The notes under the pieces were generated by a model, which was given only the letters and a program-made list of their open reading frames with translations, searched no databases and was not told where the DNA came from. From contig PMYM01000119.1 of assembly GCA_003171235.1 (NCBI GenBank), positions 1 through 13,376 on the forward strand: a stretch of 13,376 nt of DNA, in the 5' to 3' direction. Origin of the DNA: Phycisphaerales bacterium. GTDB taxonomy: Bacteria; Planctomycetota; Phycisphaerae; SM23-33. The translations under genes and the position numbers were made by a program. Positions 7,623 to 13,376 of the stretch are shown piece by piece; the stretch's first letter is position 1, and every line of letters begins with the position of its first letter.

Positions 7623-7721
7623 TGAACCACAAAGCACACAAAGAGCAAAAGAAGCCAAAAAAATTACGAAGTCTTTCCTCTTAGAAGAAAGCTTTGTGCT
7701 CTTTGTGAGCTTTGTGGTTCA
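7623..7721. mobile_element. Empty inverted-repeat element (MITE-like) with 9-bp-unit ends
   Basis: The left arm 7623-7651 and right arm 7692-7721 are inverted repeats differing by one mismatch and one indel. The right arm read on the minus strand is three 9-mers, ACCACAAAG, CTCACAAAG and AGCACAAAG; the left arm has ACCACAAAG, CACACAAAG and a shortened third unit. The 40-bp centre has no gene but contains AATTACGAAGTCTT (7662-7675), nearly the same as 894-906 in the GxxExxY element. It lies between two convergent genes in the lowest-GC stretch of that area and may also act as a transcription barrier. Confidence 0.65.
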
Positions 7722-7733
7722 AGTCTTTGGCCT

Positions 7734-7748
7734 GCTTTGTGGTTCAAG
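7734..7748. repeat. Extra direct copy of the empty element's end, overlapping the miaB stop
   Basis: GCTTTGTGGTTCAAG occurs at 7709-7723 and again exactly at 7734-7748, 25 bases apart. The second copy contains the miaB stop codon (TCA at 7744-7746 on this strand). The copy therefore overlaps or supplies the end of miaB. Confidence 0.7.
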
Positions 7749-9204
7749 CTTCTCTTTTGCCGGCCAGTGTCAGGGCGGTGGCGGATTCGATTCGGACGTT
7801 GACGTACTGGCCCGCCAGATCCTTGGGCCCGTCGAAGACAACGATGTGATCGCCGCGGCTCCGCCCGATGAGCTGTACCTGTCCTGCCGCCGGGCCCTTG
7901 GGCTGCTTGCCGCTACGGCGGGAAACTCCCTCCACCAGCACTTCCAGGTTCGATCCGATCAGGGCGGCGTTGCCCGCCAGCGACACCTGGGCCTGCACGG
8001 CCAGCAGCTCGCCGTTGCGACGTTTCTTCTGGGCCTCGGGCACGTCGTCGCCCAGCCGCTTGGCGCTGAGCGTGCCCGGCCGGGGGGAATACTTGAAGAT
8101 GTAGCTGTTGCGGTAGCGCGTGCGGCGAATCAGATCGGCGGAAGCCTGGTGGTCCTCCTCGCTCTCGCCGGGGAAACCCACGATGAAGTCGCCGGCGATG
8201 CAAATGCCCGGCACGATGGAGCGGGCGCGGTCGATCAGTTGGTCGTACTCGTCCCGGGTATAGTGGCGGTTCATGGCCCGCAGCATGCGGTCGCTGCCCG
8301 ACTGGGCCGGCACGTGCAGGAACTCGCAGACCTTGGGCAGGTCGCGCATGGCCTGGAGCAGACGGTCGTCAAAGTCGGTGGGGTAGCCGGTGACGAACCT
8401 CAGCCGGCGCAGGCCGGCAATATCGCTCAGCCGCTCCAACAGGTCGGCCAGGCGGGTTTCGCTTCCGCCCTCGGGCCGGTGACTGTAGGAGTTGACCGTC
8501 TGGCCAAGCAGCGTGACCTGGGTGACGCCGGCGTCGGCCAGACGGCGGCACTCCTGGTAGATGCTCTGGGGCGAGCGGCTCTCCTGCCTGCCGCGGACGA
8601 AGGGCACGATGCAGAAGCTGCAGAAGTGGTCGCAGCCGTGCATGATGCGGACGTAGGCCTGGCCGGGCAGGTGGGTGGAAAGCACGTCCCGGCCGTCGTA
8701 CAGGCGGTCCAGGGCGGGGCCAGCAGCGATATCATCTTCTTGCTCGCCCTGCCGGACAGCGGCAGAACGATGTGTCGCGGGCATCTTGCCCGCGCGCGGG
8801 CGGGACGCCCGCGACACCTCGTCCACCGCCAGTTGCTTTTGGTCGCGGGCGGTGGCCAAAAGTTCGGGCAGCCGCGCCAACTGCCCCGGCCCGCACACCA
8901 GGTCCACCCCGGCGTAGCGACTCAGCAGGTCCTTTCCCAGCCGCTGGGCCATGCACCCCAGCACCCCGATGACGATGGCCTTGCCGTCGGCCTTGCGCTG
9001 GCAGGCCCAGCCCAGGCGGCTGTGGACCTTCTCCTCGGCGTGCTGGCGCACCGAGCAGGTGTTGTACAGCAGCACGTCGGCGGCCTTGGGATCGGCCGTC
9101 AACTCCATGCCCGACTGCCGCAGCAGCGAGCCGACCAGCTCGCTGTCCAGGGCGTTCATCTGGCAGCCCATTGTCTCAAGGTAGACTTTCACGGCCTTCA
9201 ACAT
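7744..9204 (-). CDS. miaB: tRNA-2-methylthio-N6-dimethylallyladenosine synthase
   Basis: A 486-aa cytosolic radical-SAM methylthiotransferase that adds a methylthio group to i6A37 of tRNA. The N-terminal domain carries the three cluster cysteines C14 (ETMGCQMN), C50 (NTCSVR) and C84 (GCMAQ). The radical-SAM cluster is C191-x3-C195-x2-C198 (HGCDHFCSFCIVPFVRGR). A TRAM domain closes the protein (about 410-480), with VEGVSRRSGK and GQYVNVRIESAT. The spacing C84 to C191 is 107 residues, whereas about 70-75 is usual. The surplus falls at about 125-165, exactly where a palindromic repeat (8772-8817) is translated as VSRASRPRAGKMPAT. The start lacks an obvious Shine-Dalgarno. It lies 91 bp downstream of the zinc-ribbon gene on the same strand, possibly co-transcribed. 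The specific MiaB assignment, over other methylthiotransferases, rests on the MGCQMN and CSVR motifs. Confidence 0.94.
   Translation of the reverse strand: MLKAVKVYLETMGCQMNALDSELVGSLLRQSGMELTADPKAADVLLYNTCSVRQHAEEKVHSRLGWACQRKADGKAIVIGVLGCMAQRLGKDLLSRYAGVDLVCGPGQLARLPELLATARDQKQLAVDEVSRASRPRAGKMPATHRSAAVRQGEQEDDIAAGPALDRLYDGRDVLSTHLPGQAYVRIMHGCDHFCSFCIVPFVRGRQESRSPQSIYQECRRLADAGVTQVTLLGQTVNSYSHRPEGGSETRLADLLERLSDIAGLRRLRFVTGYPTDFDDRLLQAMRDLPKVCEFLHVPAQSGSDRMLRAMNRHYTRDEYDQLIDRARSIVPGICIAGDFIVGFPGESEEDHQASADLIRRTRYRNSYIFKYSPRPGTLSAKRLGDDVPEAQKKRRNGELLAVQAQVSLAGNAALIGSNLEVLVEGVSRRSGKQPKGPAAGQVQLIGRSRGDHIVVFDGPKDLAGQYVNVRIESATALTLAGKREA
8772..8817. repeat. Palindromic repeat inserted in frame within miaB
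   Basis: GTGTCGCGGGC (8772-8782) and GCCCGCGACAC (8807-8817) are perfect 11-bp inverted repeats. Inside are two small hairpins, GCGGGC-ATCTT-GCCCGC (8778-8794) and GCGGGC-GGGAC-GCCCGC (8796-8812). GGGCATCTTGCCC (8779-8791) and CGGGCGGGACGCCCG (8797-8811) both recur exactly, in the same order, in the element at 11691-11851. The repeat keeps the miaB frame open. Confidence 0.8.
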
Positions 9205-9295
9205 ATCAGAAATACGCCGTGGCGCGGCAAGTGCTTTCGGGGCGGATGGCGCAGGCAGACCGGGGCGGTCGAGGTTTATGCGAGGTTGGCCGGCG

Positions 9296-10396
9296 TTACT
9301 CGACCCACTTGACCTTGTGCCCTTGCAGGAGAGTGCGAAGCCGCCCGGAGGTGGCGTCGCTGGTGGCCAGGTTGGCGGTCTTGCCGCTCTTGCCGCTGAT
9401 GTTGAGTTGCATCTGGCCGTCCTTGGTGTGCAAATGCACCACCAGTTGTTCCGACAGCGGCAGTTCCACCAGCGAGGCGTATTTTCGACAGACCAGCCGC
9501 TGGTCGGTCAGCACCAGTCCGGCCAGGCCGGCCTCGGTCTTGGCAAAATCGCCGTCGGGAACATAACCCAGGAAATGCTCGCCCTCCAGCGGGCGGTACC
9601 ACTGGCGAATCCGGCTGCGCACGGCCAGGGGCATGGCCCGCCAGGCGTCGCCCCGGCTTTCGCGCAGGGCCTGGTGGATCTGGCCATAGGCCGGACAGTC
9701 CTCGCCGCACCAGATGCGCACCAGATCCTGGGCCACGCGCAGGGAGAATATGCCCAGTTCGCACTCTTCTTGTTTGCCGCTGCGCCGCACGTCGGTCACC
9801 ACCGCCCCGACGGCTGAGCAGTTCCGGCAGACATAGTACGGGAAGGGCAGGCAAAAGGGCTCGGGCATGGACTCGATCGGCTCCAGTTTGGCCAGCAGTT
9901 GCCTGCCGGCAGGGCGGCCAAGCCGGCTGAGGCTGTGAACGGTCGAGGCGTAGCTTTCCCGCATGCCGAACTTGCCGCGCGCGGGCAACTTGTTCGACCA
10001 GACCACCCGGTGGACCAGCAGGTGCTCCTGGCCGTTGCAGATGATGCATCGCTGGGGAAAAGCCACGCGAAACTCTTCCTGGTAGAGCAGCGAGGGCTCA
10101 AAAAGCAGGAATACGCCCATTTCGTCCAGGTGCCCCAGTCGGACCGGCAGGTGGGCGGATAGCTTCTCCGGCTCCTGCGGCGGGTCGGGGCGCCGGCGGG
10201 CGGGTTTATCGACCGGGGGAGCGGGAGCGGGTCCGTCTTCGTTGAGCCAACCCATCACGTCGTTTTCCTGGGCAGCCTGCTCGCCCAGGCAGAAGACCGC
10301 CCCGCACCCCGGGCAACGCCCGTTCTGACCCAGGCTGTCGGTGGAGGCATGCAGGGCAGCGCCGCAGGTCGGGCATTTCACCGCGATGGTCGCCAT
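9296..10396 (-). CDS. Zinc-ribbon protein of unknown function
   Basis: A 366-aa protein I cannot assign to a named family. It opens with a classic zinc ribbon (C8-P-T-C11 and C28-P-G-C31), then a Pro-rich linker (about 55-76, PAPAPPVDKPARRRPDPP). A second cysteine set follows: C117-I-I-C120, C190-R-N-C193 and C230-G-E-D-C234, suggesting one or two further metal sites. The C-terminal part (about 290-365), with GLVLTDQRLVCRKYASLVELPL and alternating strands, resembles small bacterial PH-like or GRAM-like domains; this is inference from pattern. No signal peptide or membrane helix is seen, so it is probably cytosolic. ATG 10396 is chosen because the ribbon begins at residue 8. Codon use matches its neighbours. 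It is divergent from the UroD-like gene, and miaB follows 91 bp downstream. The 283-bp gap upstream has no gene I can support. Confidence 0.8.
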   Translation of the reverse strand: MATIAVKCPTCGAALHASTDSLGQNGRCPGCGAVFCLGEQAAQENDVMGWLNEDGPAPAPPVDKPARRRPDPPQEPEKLSAHLPVRLGHLDEMGVFLLFEPSLLYQEEFRVAFPQRCIICNGQEHLLVHRVVWSNKLPARGKFGMRESYASTVHSLSRLGRPAGRQLLAKLEPIESMPEPFCLPFPYYVCRNCSAVGAVVTDVRRSGKQEECELGIFSLRVAQDLVRIWCGEDCPAYGQIHQALRESRGDAWRAMPLAVRSRIRQWYRPLEGEHFLGYVPDGDFAKTEAGLAGLVLTDQRLVCRKYASLVELPLSEQLVVHLHTKDGQMQLNISGKSGKTANLATSDATSGRLRTLLQGHKVKWVE

Positions 10397-10666
10397 GGTT
10401 CACCCGCTCAAGATGCCGGCACGACAGAACATGTCTATGGACTGCCGTTCGACCAGCCGATACCCGCTCAACCCATGGACAAGAAATGGCCGCCGGCCGC
10501 AAAGATATGACGAATGACCCGGCCGGAACAGGCCCATATTACCCCACTGGCCGCAAATCGCAAGCGCTTATAGAGGAAATGACGGGCCCTTGGCCGTCCA
10601 GGCGGCCGCCCCGGCGGGTGAGCAAGGGATGGCAAAACGACCGTATTCCTTTGCCCGCAGCGGCAG

Positions 10667-10672
10667 TATCAT
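10667..10672 (+). promoter_or_regulatory. Candidate -10 element directly before the UroD-like gene
   Basis: TATCAT matches the -10 consensus TATAAT at 5 of 6 positions and ends 7 bases before ATG 10680, the same geometry as TAACAT before the phosphatidyltransferase gene. No good -35 hexamer is seen at the usual distance, and a weak AGGA (10675-10678) could serve as ribosome binding site instead, so the leaderless reading is tentative. Confidence 0.25.
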
Positions 10673-10679
10673 TCAGGAC

Positions 10680-11693
10680 ATGGACAAGAGGCAGGTGGTT
10701 ATCGACGCCATTGAATTTCGCCGCCCCGCCTACGTGCCCTGGAACTGGGCGCCCACCCGTGACTGCGCCCTGCGGCTGCGGGAGAAGCTGGGCGGCGCGG
10801 AGCTGGAGGGTTTCATCCAGCCGCACTTCGCCGACTTTGGGGCGGGCGAGCTGCGCGTGGAATGGGCGCGCGGCGACTTCGTCGGCGACGTCTACGGCGT
10901 GGTCTGGGACCGCACCGTGGACAAGGACATCGGCACGCCCAGCCAGTGCCCCATCGCCTCGACGGCCGACCTGGCCCGCTACCGCTTCCCCGACGCCAAC
11001 AACCCCTCCTGGTATGCCGGCATGGAGCGGGGCGTGCCGGCCAGCCGTCACCTGTTCACGCGATTCGTCCTGGGCTTTTCGCTCTTCGAGCGGGCCTGGA
11101 CCCTCCGCGGCATGGAGAACCTGCTGATCGACATGGTGGAGAACCCCGCCTTCGTCGAGGACCTGCTCGACGCCATCGTCGAGCACAATCTGGCCCAACT
11201 GCGCAACGCCCTGGCCTTCCCCTTCGACTGCGTGCACTTCGGCGACGACTACGGCAGCCAACTGGGGCTGATCATGGGCGGGCCCCACTGGCGGCGGTTC
11301 TTCAAGCCGCGGCTGGCGAAGATGTTCGGGGCTGCCCGCCAGGCAGGGCGGTACGTCTCGCTGCACTCCTGCGGCCACGTGCAGGAGGTTTTCGACGACC
11401 TGGTGGAGATCGGCCTGCGGCTGTTCAACCCCTTCCAGCCGGAGGTGATGGACGTATTCGACCTGATGCGGCGCTACCGCGGGCGGCTGGCCTTCCACGG
11501 CGGCATGAGCGTGCAGAAGGTGCTGCCCTTCGGCAGTCAGGCGGAGGTTCGCCAGGCCGCCCGGGCGCTGCTGGAGGCGGGGGCAGAAGGCGGCTTTGTC
11601 TTTTCGCCCTCCCACGCCGTGCCGCGCGACGTGCCCCCGGAAAACCTCATCGCCATGCAGGAAGTGCTGACGAGCCAAAAGGGCCTAGCATAG
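10680..11693 (+). CDS. Uroporphyrinogen decarboxylase / MtaA-CmuA methyltransferase-like protein
   Basis: A 337-aa cytosolic protein of the UroD/methylcobamide-transferase superfamily (TIM barrel). Recognisable parts are the opening KRQVVIDAIEFRRPAYVPW, the mid-barrel FGDDYGSQLGLIM, the H229-S-C231-G-H233 segment, where MtaA-type members bind zinc, and the C-terminal FVFSPSHAVPRDVPPENLIAM. It is unlikely to be the haem-pathway UroD: the usual N-terminal RQAGRYLPE signature is absent. Such divergent members act on corrinoid- or tetrahydrofolate-linked methyl groups or unknown substrates, so substrate is open. ATG 10680 fits the family start; an in-frame ATG at 10590 would add a low-complexity 30-residue leader. 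The stop codon TAG (11691-11693) shares its TA with the end of the 161-bp palindromic element. It is convergent with wrbA. Confidence 0.85.
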   Translation: MDKRQVVIDAIEFRRPAYVPWNWAPTRDCALRLREKLGGAELEGFIQPHFADFGAGELRVEWARGDFVGDVYGVVWDRTVDKDIGTPSQCPIASTADLARYRFPDANNPSWYAGMERGVPASRHLFTRFVLGFSLFERAWTLRGMENLLIDMVENPAFVEDLLDAIVEHNLAQLRNALAFPFDCVHFGDDYGSQLGLIMGGPHWRRFFKPRLAKMFGAARQAGRYVSLHSCGHVQEVFDDLVEIGLRLFNPFQPEVMDVFDLMRRYRGRLAFHGGMSVQKVLPFGSQAEVRQAARALLEAGAEGGFVFSPSHAVPRDVPPENLIAMQEVLTSQKGLA

Positions 11694-11851
11694 AGCACTT
11701 CACGGTCGGGTGTATTCGTGGCATGGGCATCTTGCCCATGCGTCGCAGGGGCGTCTCGCCCCTCCCAGTTTGCCGGACCACGGGCGGGACGCCCGTGGGA
11801 CGCATGGCCGGGACGGCCATGCCACGACCCAAACAAACGTGAAGTGCTCTA
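11691..11851. mobile_element. 161-bp multi-hairpin element with perfect 14-bp terminal inverted repeats
   Basis: TAGAGCACTTCACG (11691-11704) and CGTGAAGTGCTCTA (11838-11851) are perfect inverted repeats beginning and ending at TA. A second stem pairs CGTGGCATGG (11717-11726) with CCATGCCACG (11817-11826), and a third pairs CATGCGTC (11737-11744) with GACGCATG (11799-11806). Inside are four hairpins with 5-nt loops: 11722-11740 (ATCTT), 11747-11763 (GTCTC), 11778-11798 (GGGAC) and 11802-11822 (GGGAC). No gene is present. It looks like a non-autonomous palindromic element; terminal TA would fit IS630/Tc1-type insertion. Confidence 0.75.
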
Positions 11852-11960
11852 ATCAGGAGTTCATGAAGGAGATCGGCCTGGGCAAATAGATCGGCGACAT
11901 GCAGGTGGAATCGCCGTGGCATGTGGGCGTTCCACTGACATCTCGCGGCCGCGCCTTCCG

Positions 11961-12575
11961 TCATTTTCCCGTCAGTTTGGCGGCGATCTGGGCGACGTGT
12001 CGCCCCTGGAACCGCGCAATGGCCAGTTCGTTCTCACTGGGCTGCCGGGAACCGTCGGCGCCGGCGAGCGTCGTGGCGCCATAGGGCGTGCCGCCGGTGA
12101 TCTCCTTCATGTTCAGCAGGCGCACCTCCGAGTAAGGCACGCCGACGATGACCATCCCCAGGTGCAGCAGCGTGCTGTGGAAGCTGGTGATCGTGGTTTC
12201 CTGCCCGCCATGCTGAGAGGCCGTGGACGCGAACACGCTTCCGACCTTGCCGACCAGCGACCCGGCCAGCCACAGCCTGGTCAGATGGTCCATGAAGTTC
12301 CGCATCTGGGCGCACATGTTGCCGAACCGCGTGGGAGTGCCAAAGATGATCGCGTCGGCCTCGATCAACCTGTCGACTTCAGCCAACGGAATGTGGGCAA
12401 AGGCGTCGCGGGCCTTCTTGGCCCCGGATTTAATGAGAGCTTCTTCCGGCACCAGTTCGGGCACCTGGTAGAGAGCGACTTGGGCTCCGGGAACTTCTCG
12501 TGCCCCGGCGGCTATAGCCTCGGCCATTTGGTAGACATGGCCGTACATGCTGTAGAAGACGACCTGGATCTTCAT
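11961..12575 (-). CDS. wrbA: WrbA-family NAD(P)H:quinone oxidoreductase (flavoprotein)
   Basis: A 204-aa cytosolic FMN flavoprotein that reduces quinones by two electrons using NAD(P)H, protecting against oxidative stress. The FMN-phosphate loop is S9-M-Y-G-H13. The family-diagnostic segments are TPTRFGNM (80-87), STASQHGGQETT (117-128) and GGTPYGATTLAG followed by DGSRQPSENEL (161-184). Length and order match WrbA throughout, so the gene is intact. Start ATG 12575 has a strong AAGGAG about 6 bases upstream, itself lying inside a small inverted repeat. It converges on the UroD-like gene and is divergent from the recombinase gene, hence likely monocistronic. Confidence 0.95.
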   Translation of the reverse strand: MKIQVVFYSMYGHVYQMAEAIAAGAREVPGAQVALYQVPELVPEEALIKSGAKKARDAFAHIPLAEVDRLIEADAIIFGTPTRFGNMCAQMRNFMDHLTRLWLAGSLVGKVGSVFASTASQHGGQETTITSFHSTLLHLGMVIVGVPYSEVRLLNMKEITGGTPYGATTLAGADGSRQPSENELAIARFQGRHVAQIAAKLTGK

Positions 12576-12590
12576 GGAAAGCTCCTTTCC
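12576..12590 (-). promoter_or_regulatory. wrbA ribosome binding site within a short inverted repeat
   Basis: On the minus strand GGAAAG-GAG-CTTTCC lies directly before the wrbA ATG: a 6-bp perfect stem with the GAG of the Shine-Dalgarno as loop. A hairpin here could shield the site and make translation conditional, but a 6-bp match may be chance. Confidence 0.4.
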
Positions 12591-12610
12591 TGTGTGTTCT
12601 GGGTGGTTAC

Positions 12611-12627
12611 GGCAGGCATCTTACCGC
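12611..12627. repeat. Possible decayed copy of the GGCATCTTGCC palindrome
   Basis: GCAGGCATCTTACCGC (12612-12627) resembles the hairpin GCGGGCATCTTGCCCGC at 8778-8794 with two substitutions and one missing base. It lies in the divergent gap between wrbA and the recombinase. The match is short, so this is tentative. Confidence 0.3.
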
Positions 12628-12762
12628 AATCCCAGGTATCTGTCTGCGCGGAATGACCTTTTGAGAATTGTCGTTTGCTGTTTGTTTCGGATTTCGTGCT
12701 TATCTTGATTGTGGCACGGCCGCCACTACAGAACTGACTGCCTGGCGGCCGATGTTCTTCTC

Positions 12763-13376
12763 ATGGAGTCTACTTCTGTCTCTGTATCCGCCGGCTCGGC
12801 TGAACTGGCCGGCTTTTTGGCCCACCTGGAGCGCAACCGCAACTTCTCTGCCCACACGCTGCGCGCCTACCGGGGCGACCTGGAACAGTTCTGCGGCTTC
12901 CTGCTGGGAGAACCCGCCGGGCCGGGCCACGATACCGCTGCGCCGGCCAGGCAGGGCGATGGCGGCAGGGAGCTTTCCGCCCGCCTGCTGGCGCTGACGC
13001 CCACGACGGTGCGGGCATACCTGGCCTGGCTGGGCGGGCAGGGCTACTCCAAGAGCACCCTGGCCCGCAAGCTGGCTGCCCTTCGCAGCCTGTACAAGCA
13101 CCTGGTCCGGGCGGGCAAATTGCAAGCCAGCCCGGTGGCGGTCATCCGCACGCCCAAGCAGGAACGGCGGTTGCCGAAGTTCCTCGATCCCTCCGAGATC
13201 GAACGTCTGCTCAACGCCCCCCAGGGCGACGACATCCTGACCCTCCGCGACCGGGCCATCCTCGAAACCCTCTATTCCACCGGCGTCCGTGTCAGCGAAC
13301 TCTGCCAGCTCGACCTGCCCGACTACGACCCGCTCGGCGAAATGATCAAGGTGCGCGGCAAGGGCAAGAAGGAACG
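12763..13376 (+). CDS. XerC/XerD-type tyrosine recombinase, N-terminal part (partial at window end)
   Basis: The frame is open from ATG 12763 to the window end, giving 204 codons of a protein normally about 300 aa. These enzymes resolve chromosome dimers by site-specific recombination, cutting DNA with a catalytic tyrosine. The N-terminal SAM-like DNA-binding domain is visible (ELAGFLAHLERNRNFSAHTLRAYRGDL, then TVRAYLAWLGGQGYSKSTLARKLAALRSLYKHL). The catalytic domain begins at about residue 137 with RRLPKFLDPSEIERLL. The first catalytic Arg is R176 in STGVRVSELCQL, and the beta-hairpin Lys is K200 in VRGKGKK. The remaining His, Arg and Tyr residues lie outside. A Gly/Ala-rich stretch (about 50-75) lengthens the N-terminal domain. 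XerC and XerD cannot be separated on this fragment; an integron or phage-type integrase is less likely given the close match to Xer motifs. Confidence 0.9.
   Translation, partial: MESTSVSVSAGSAELAGFLAHLERNRNFSAHTLRAYRGDLEQFCGFLLGEPAGPGHDTAAPARQGDGGRELSARLLALTPTTVRAYLAWLGGQGYSKSTLARKLAALRSLYKHLVRAGKLQASPVAVIRTPKQERRLPKFLDPSEIERLLNAPQGDDILTLRDRAILETLYSTGVRVSELCQLDLPDYDPLGEMIKVRGKGKKE

Noticed and set aside
7600..9312. Plus-strand open frame of 570 codons opposite miaB
   Set aside because: It runs through the empty repeat element and across the whole of miaB, whose cluster cysteines and TRAM domain are unmistakable. It is a composition shadow.
10402..10471. ACCCGCTCAA repeated directly at 10402-10411 and 10462-10471, next to a GGCATCTTG on the minus strand
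   Set aside because: Two 10-mers 60 bp apart and one 9-mer without a matching stem are too little to call an operator pair or a further copy of the hairpin family.
10536..10563. Minus-strand promoter-like TTGCGA, 16-bp spacer, TAATAT before the zinc-ribbon gene
   Set aside because: Only 4 of 6 matches in each hexamer and a leader of about 130 bases; chance matches of this quality are expected in a 283-bp gap.
11863..11889. Tiny frame MKEIGLGK preceded by AGGAG, just after the 161-bp element
   Set aside because: Eight codons are too few to call a gene. It is not in the frame of the UroD-like gene, even after removal of the element, so it is not a displaced C-terminus of that protein.

Overview
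The window is about 13.4 kb of high-GC bacterial chromosome. I counted 42 of 60 G+C at 1921-1980 inside thiE. Nothing in it identifies the species. A member of the Planctomycetota (Phycisphaerae-like) or a close relative is my best guess. The reasons are a ThiD2-type domain fused to ThiE, a GxxExxY gene, a large secreted carbohydrate-active protein with a CBM9-like tail, and many palindromic repeats, one of which has been absorbed into a coding sequence. This assignment is inference.

Layout from left to right: the 3' end of glyA (+); a 133-aa GxxExxY protein (+) of clearly lower GC enclosed by near-perfect 33-bp inverted repeats; thiE with an N-terminal ThiD2-like domain (+); a 353-bp repeat-filled gap; a 1422-aa secreted glycosidase-like/SGNH esterase-like/CBM9-like protein (-); a CDP-alcohol phosphatidyltransferase (+); a roughly 100-bp empty inverted-repeat element; miaB (-), preceded on its own strand by a gene for a zinc-ribbon protein of unknown function; a UroD/MtaA-like protein (+); a 161-bp multi-hairpin element; wrbA (-); and the 5' part of a XerC/XerD-type tyrosine recombinase (+).

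The genes look like housekeeping functions (one-carbon metabolism, thiamin, phospholipid, tRNA modification, chromosome resolution) mixed with accessory ones. Orientation switches often, so long operons are unlikely. The zinc-ribbon gene and miaB could be co-transcribed.

The most unusual content is the set of repeats. Two elements, one carrying the GxxExxY gene and one empty, have terminal inverted repeats built from three tandem 9-bp units and share an inner segment next to the right arm, so they look like relatives. A second family consists of small hairpins whose 5-nt loops (ATCTT, GTCTC, GGGAC) are conserved while the stems change in a compensated way. It occurs in frame inside miaB and in the 161-bp element, whose ends sit on the TA of a stop codon. 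All three convergent gene junctions in the window are filled by palindromic elements.
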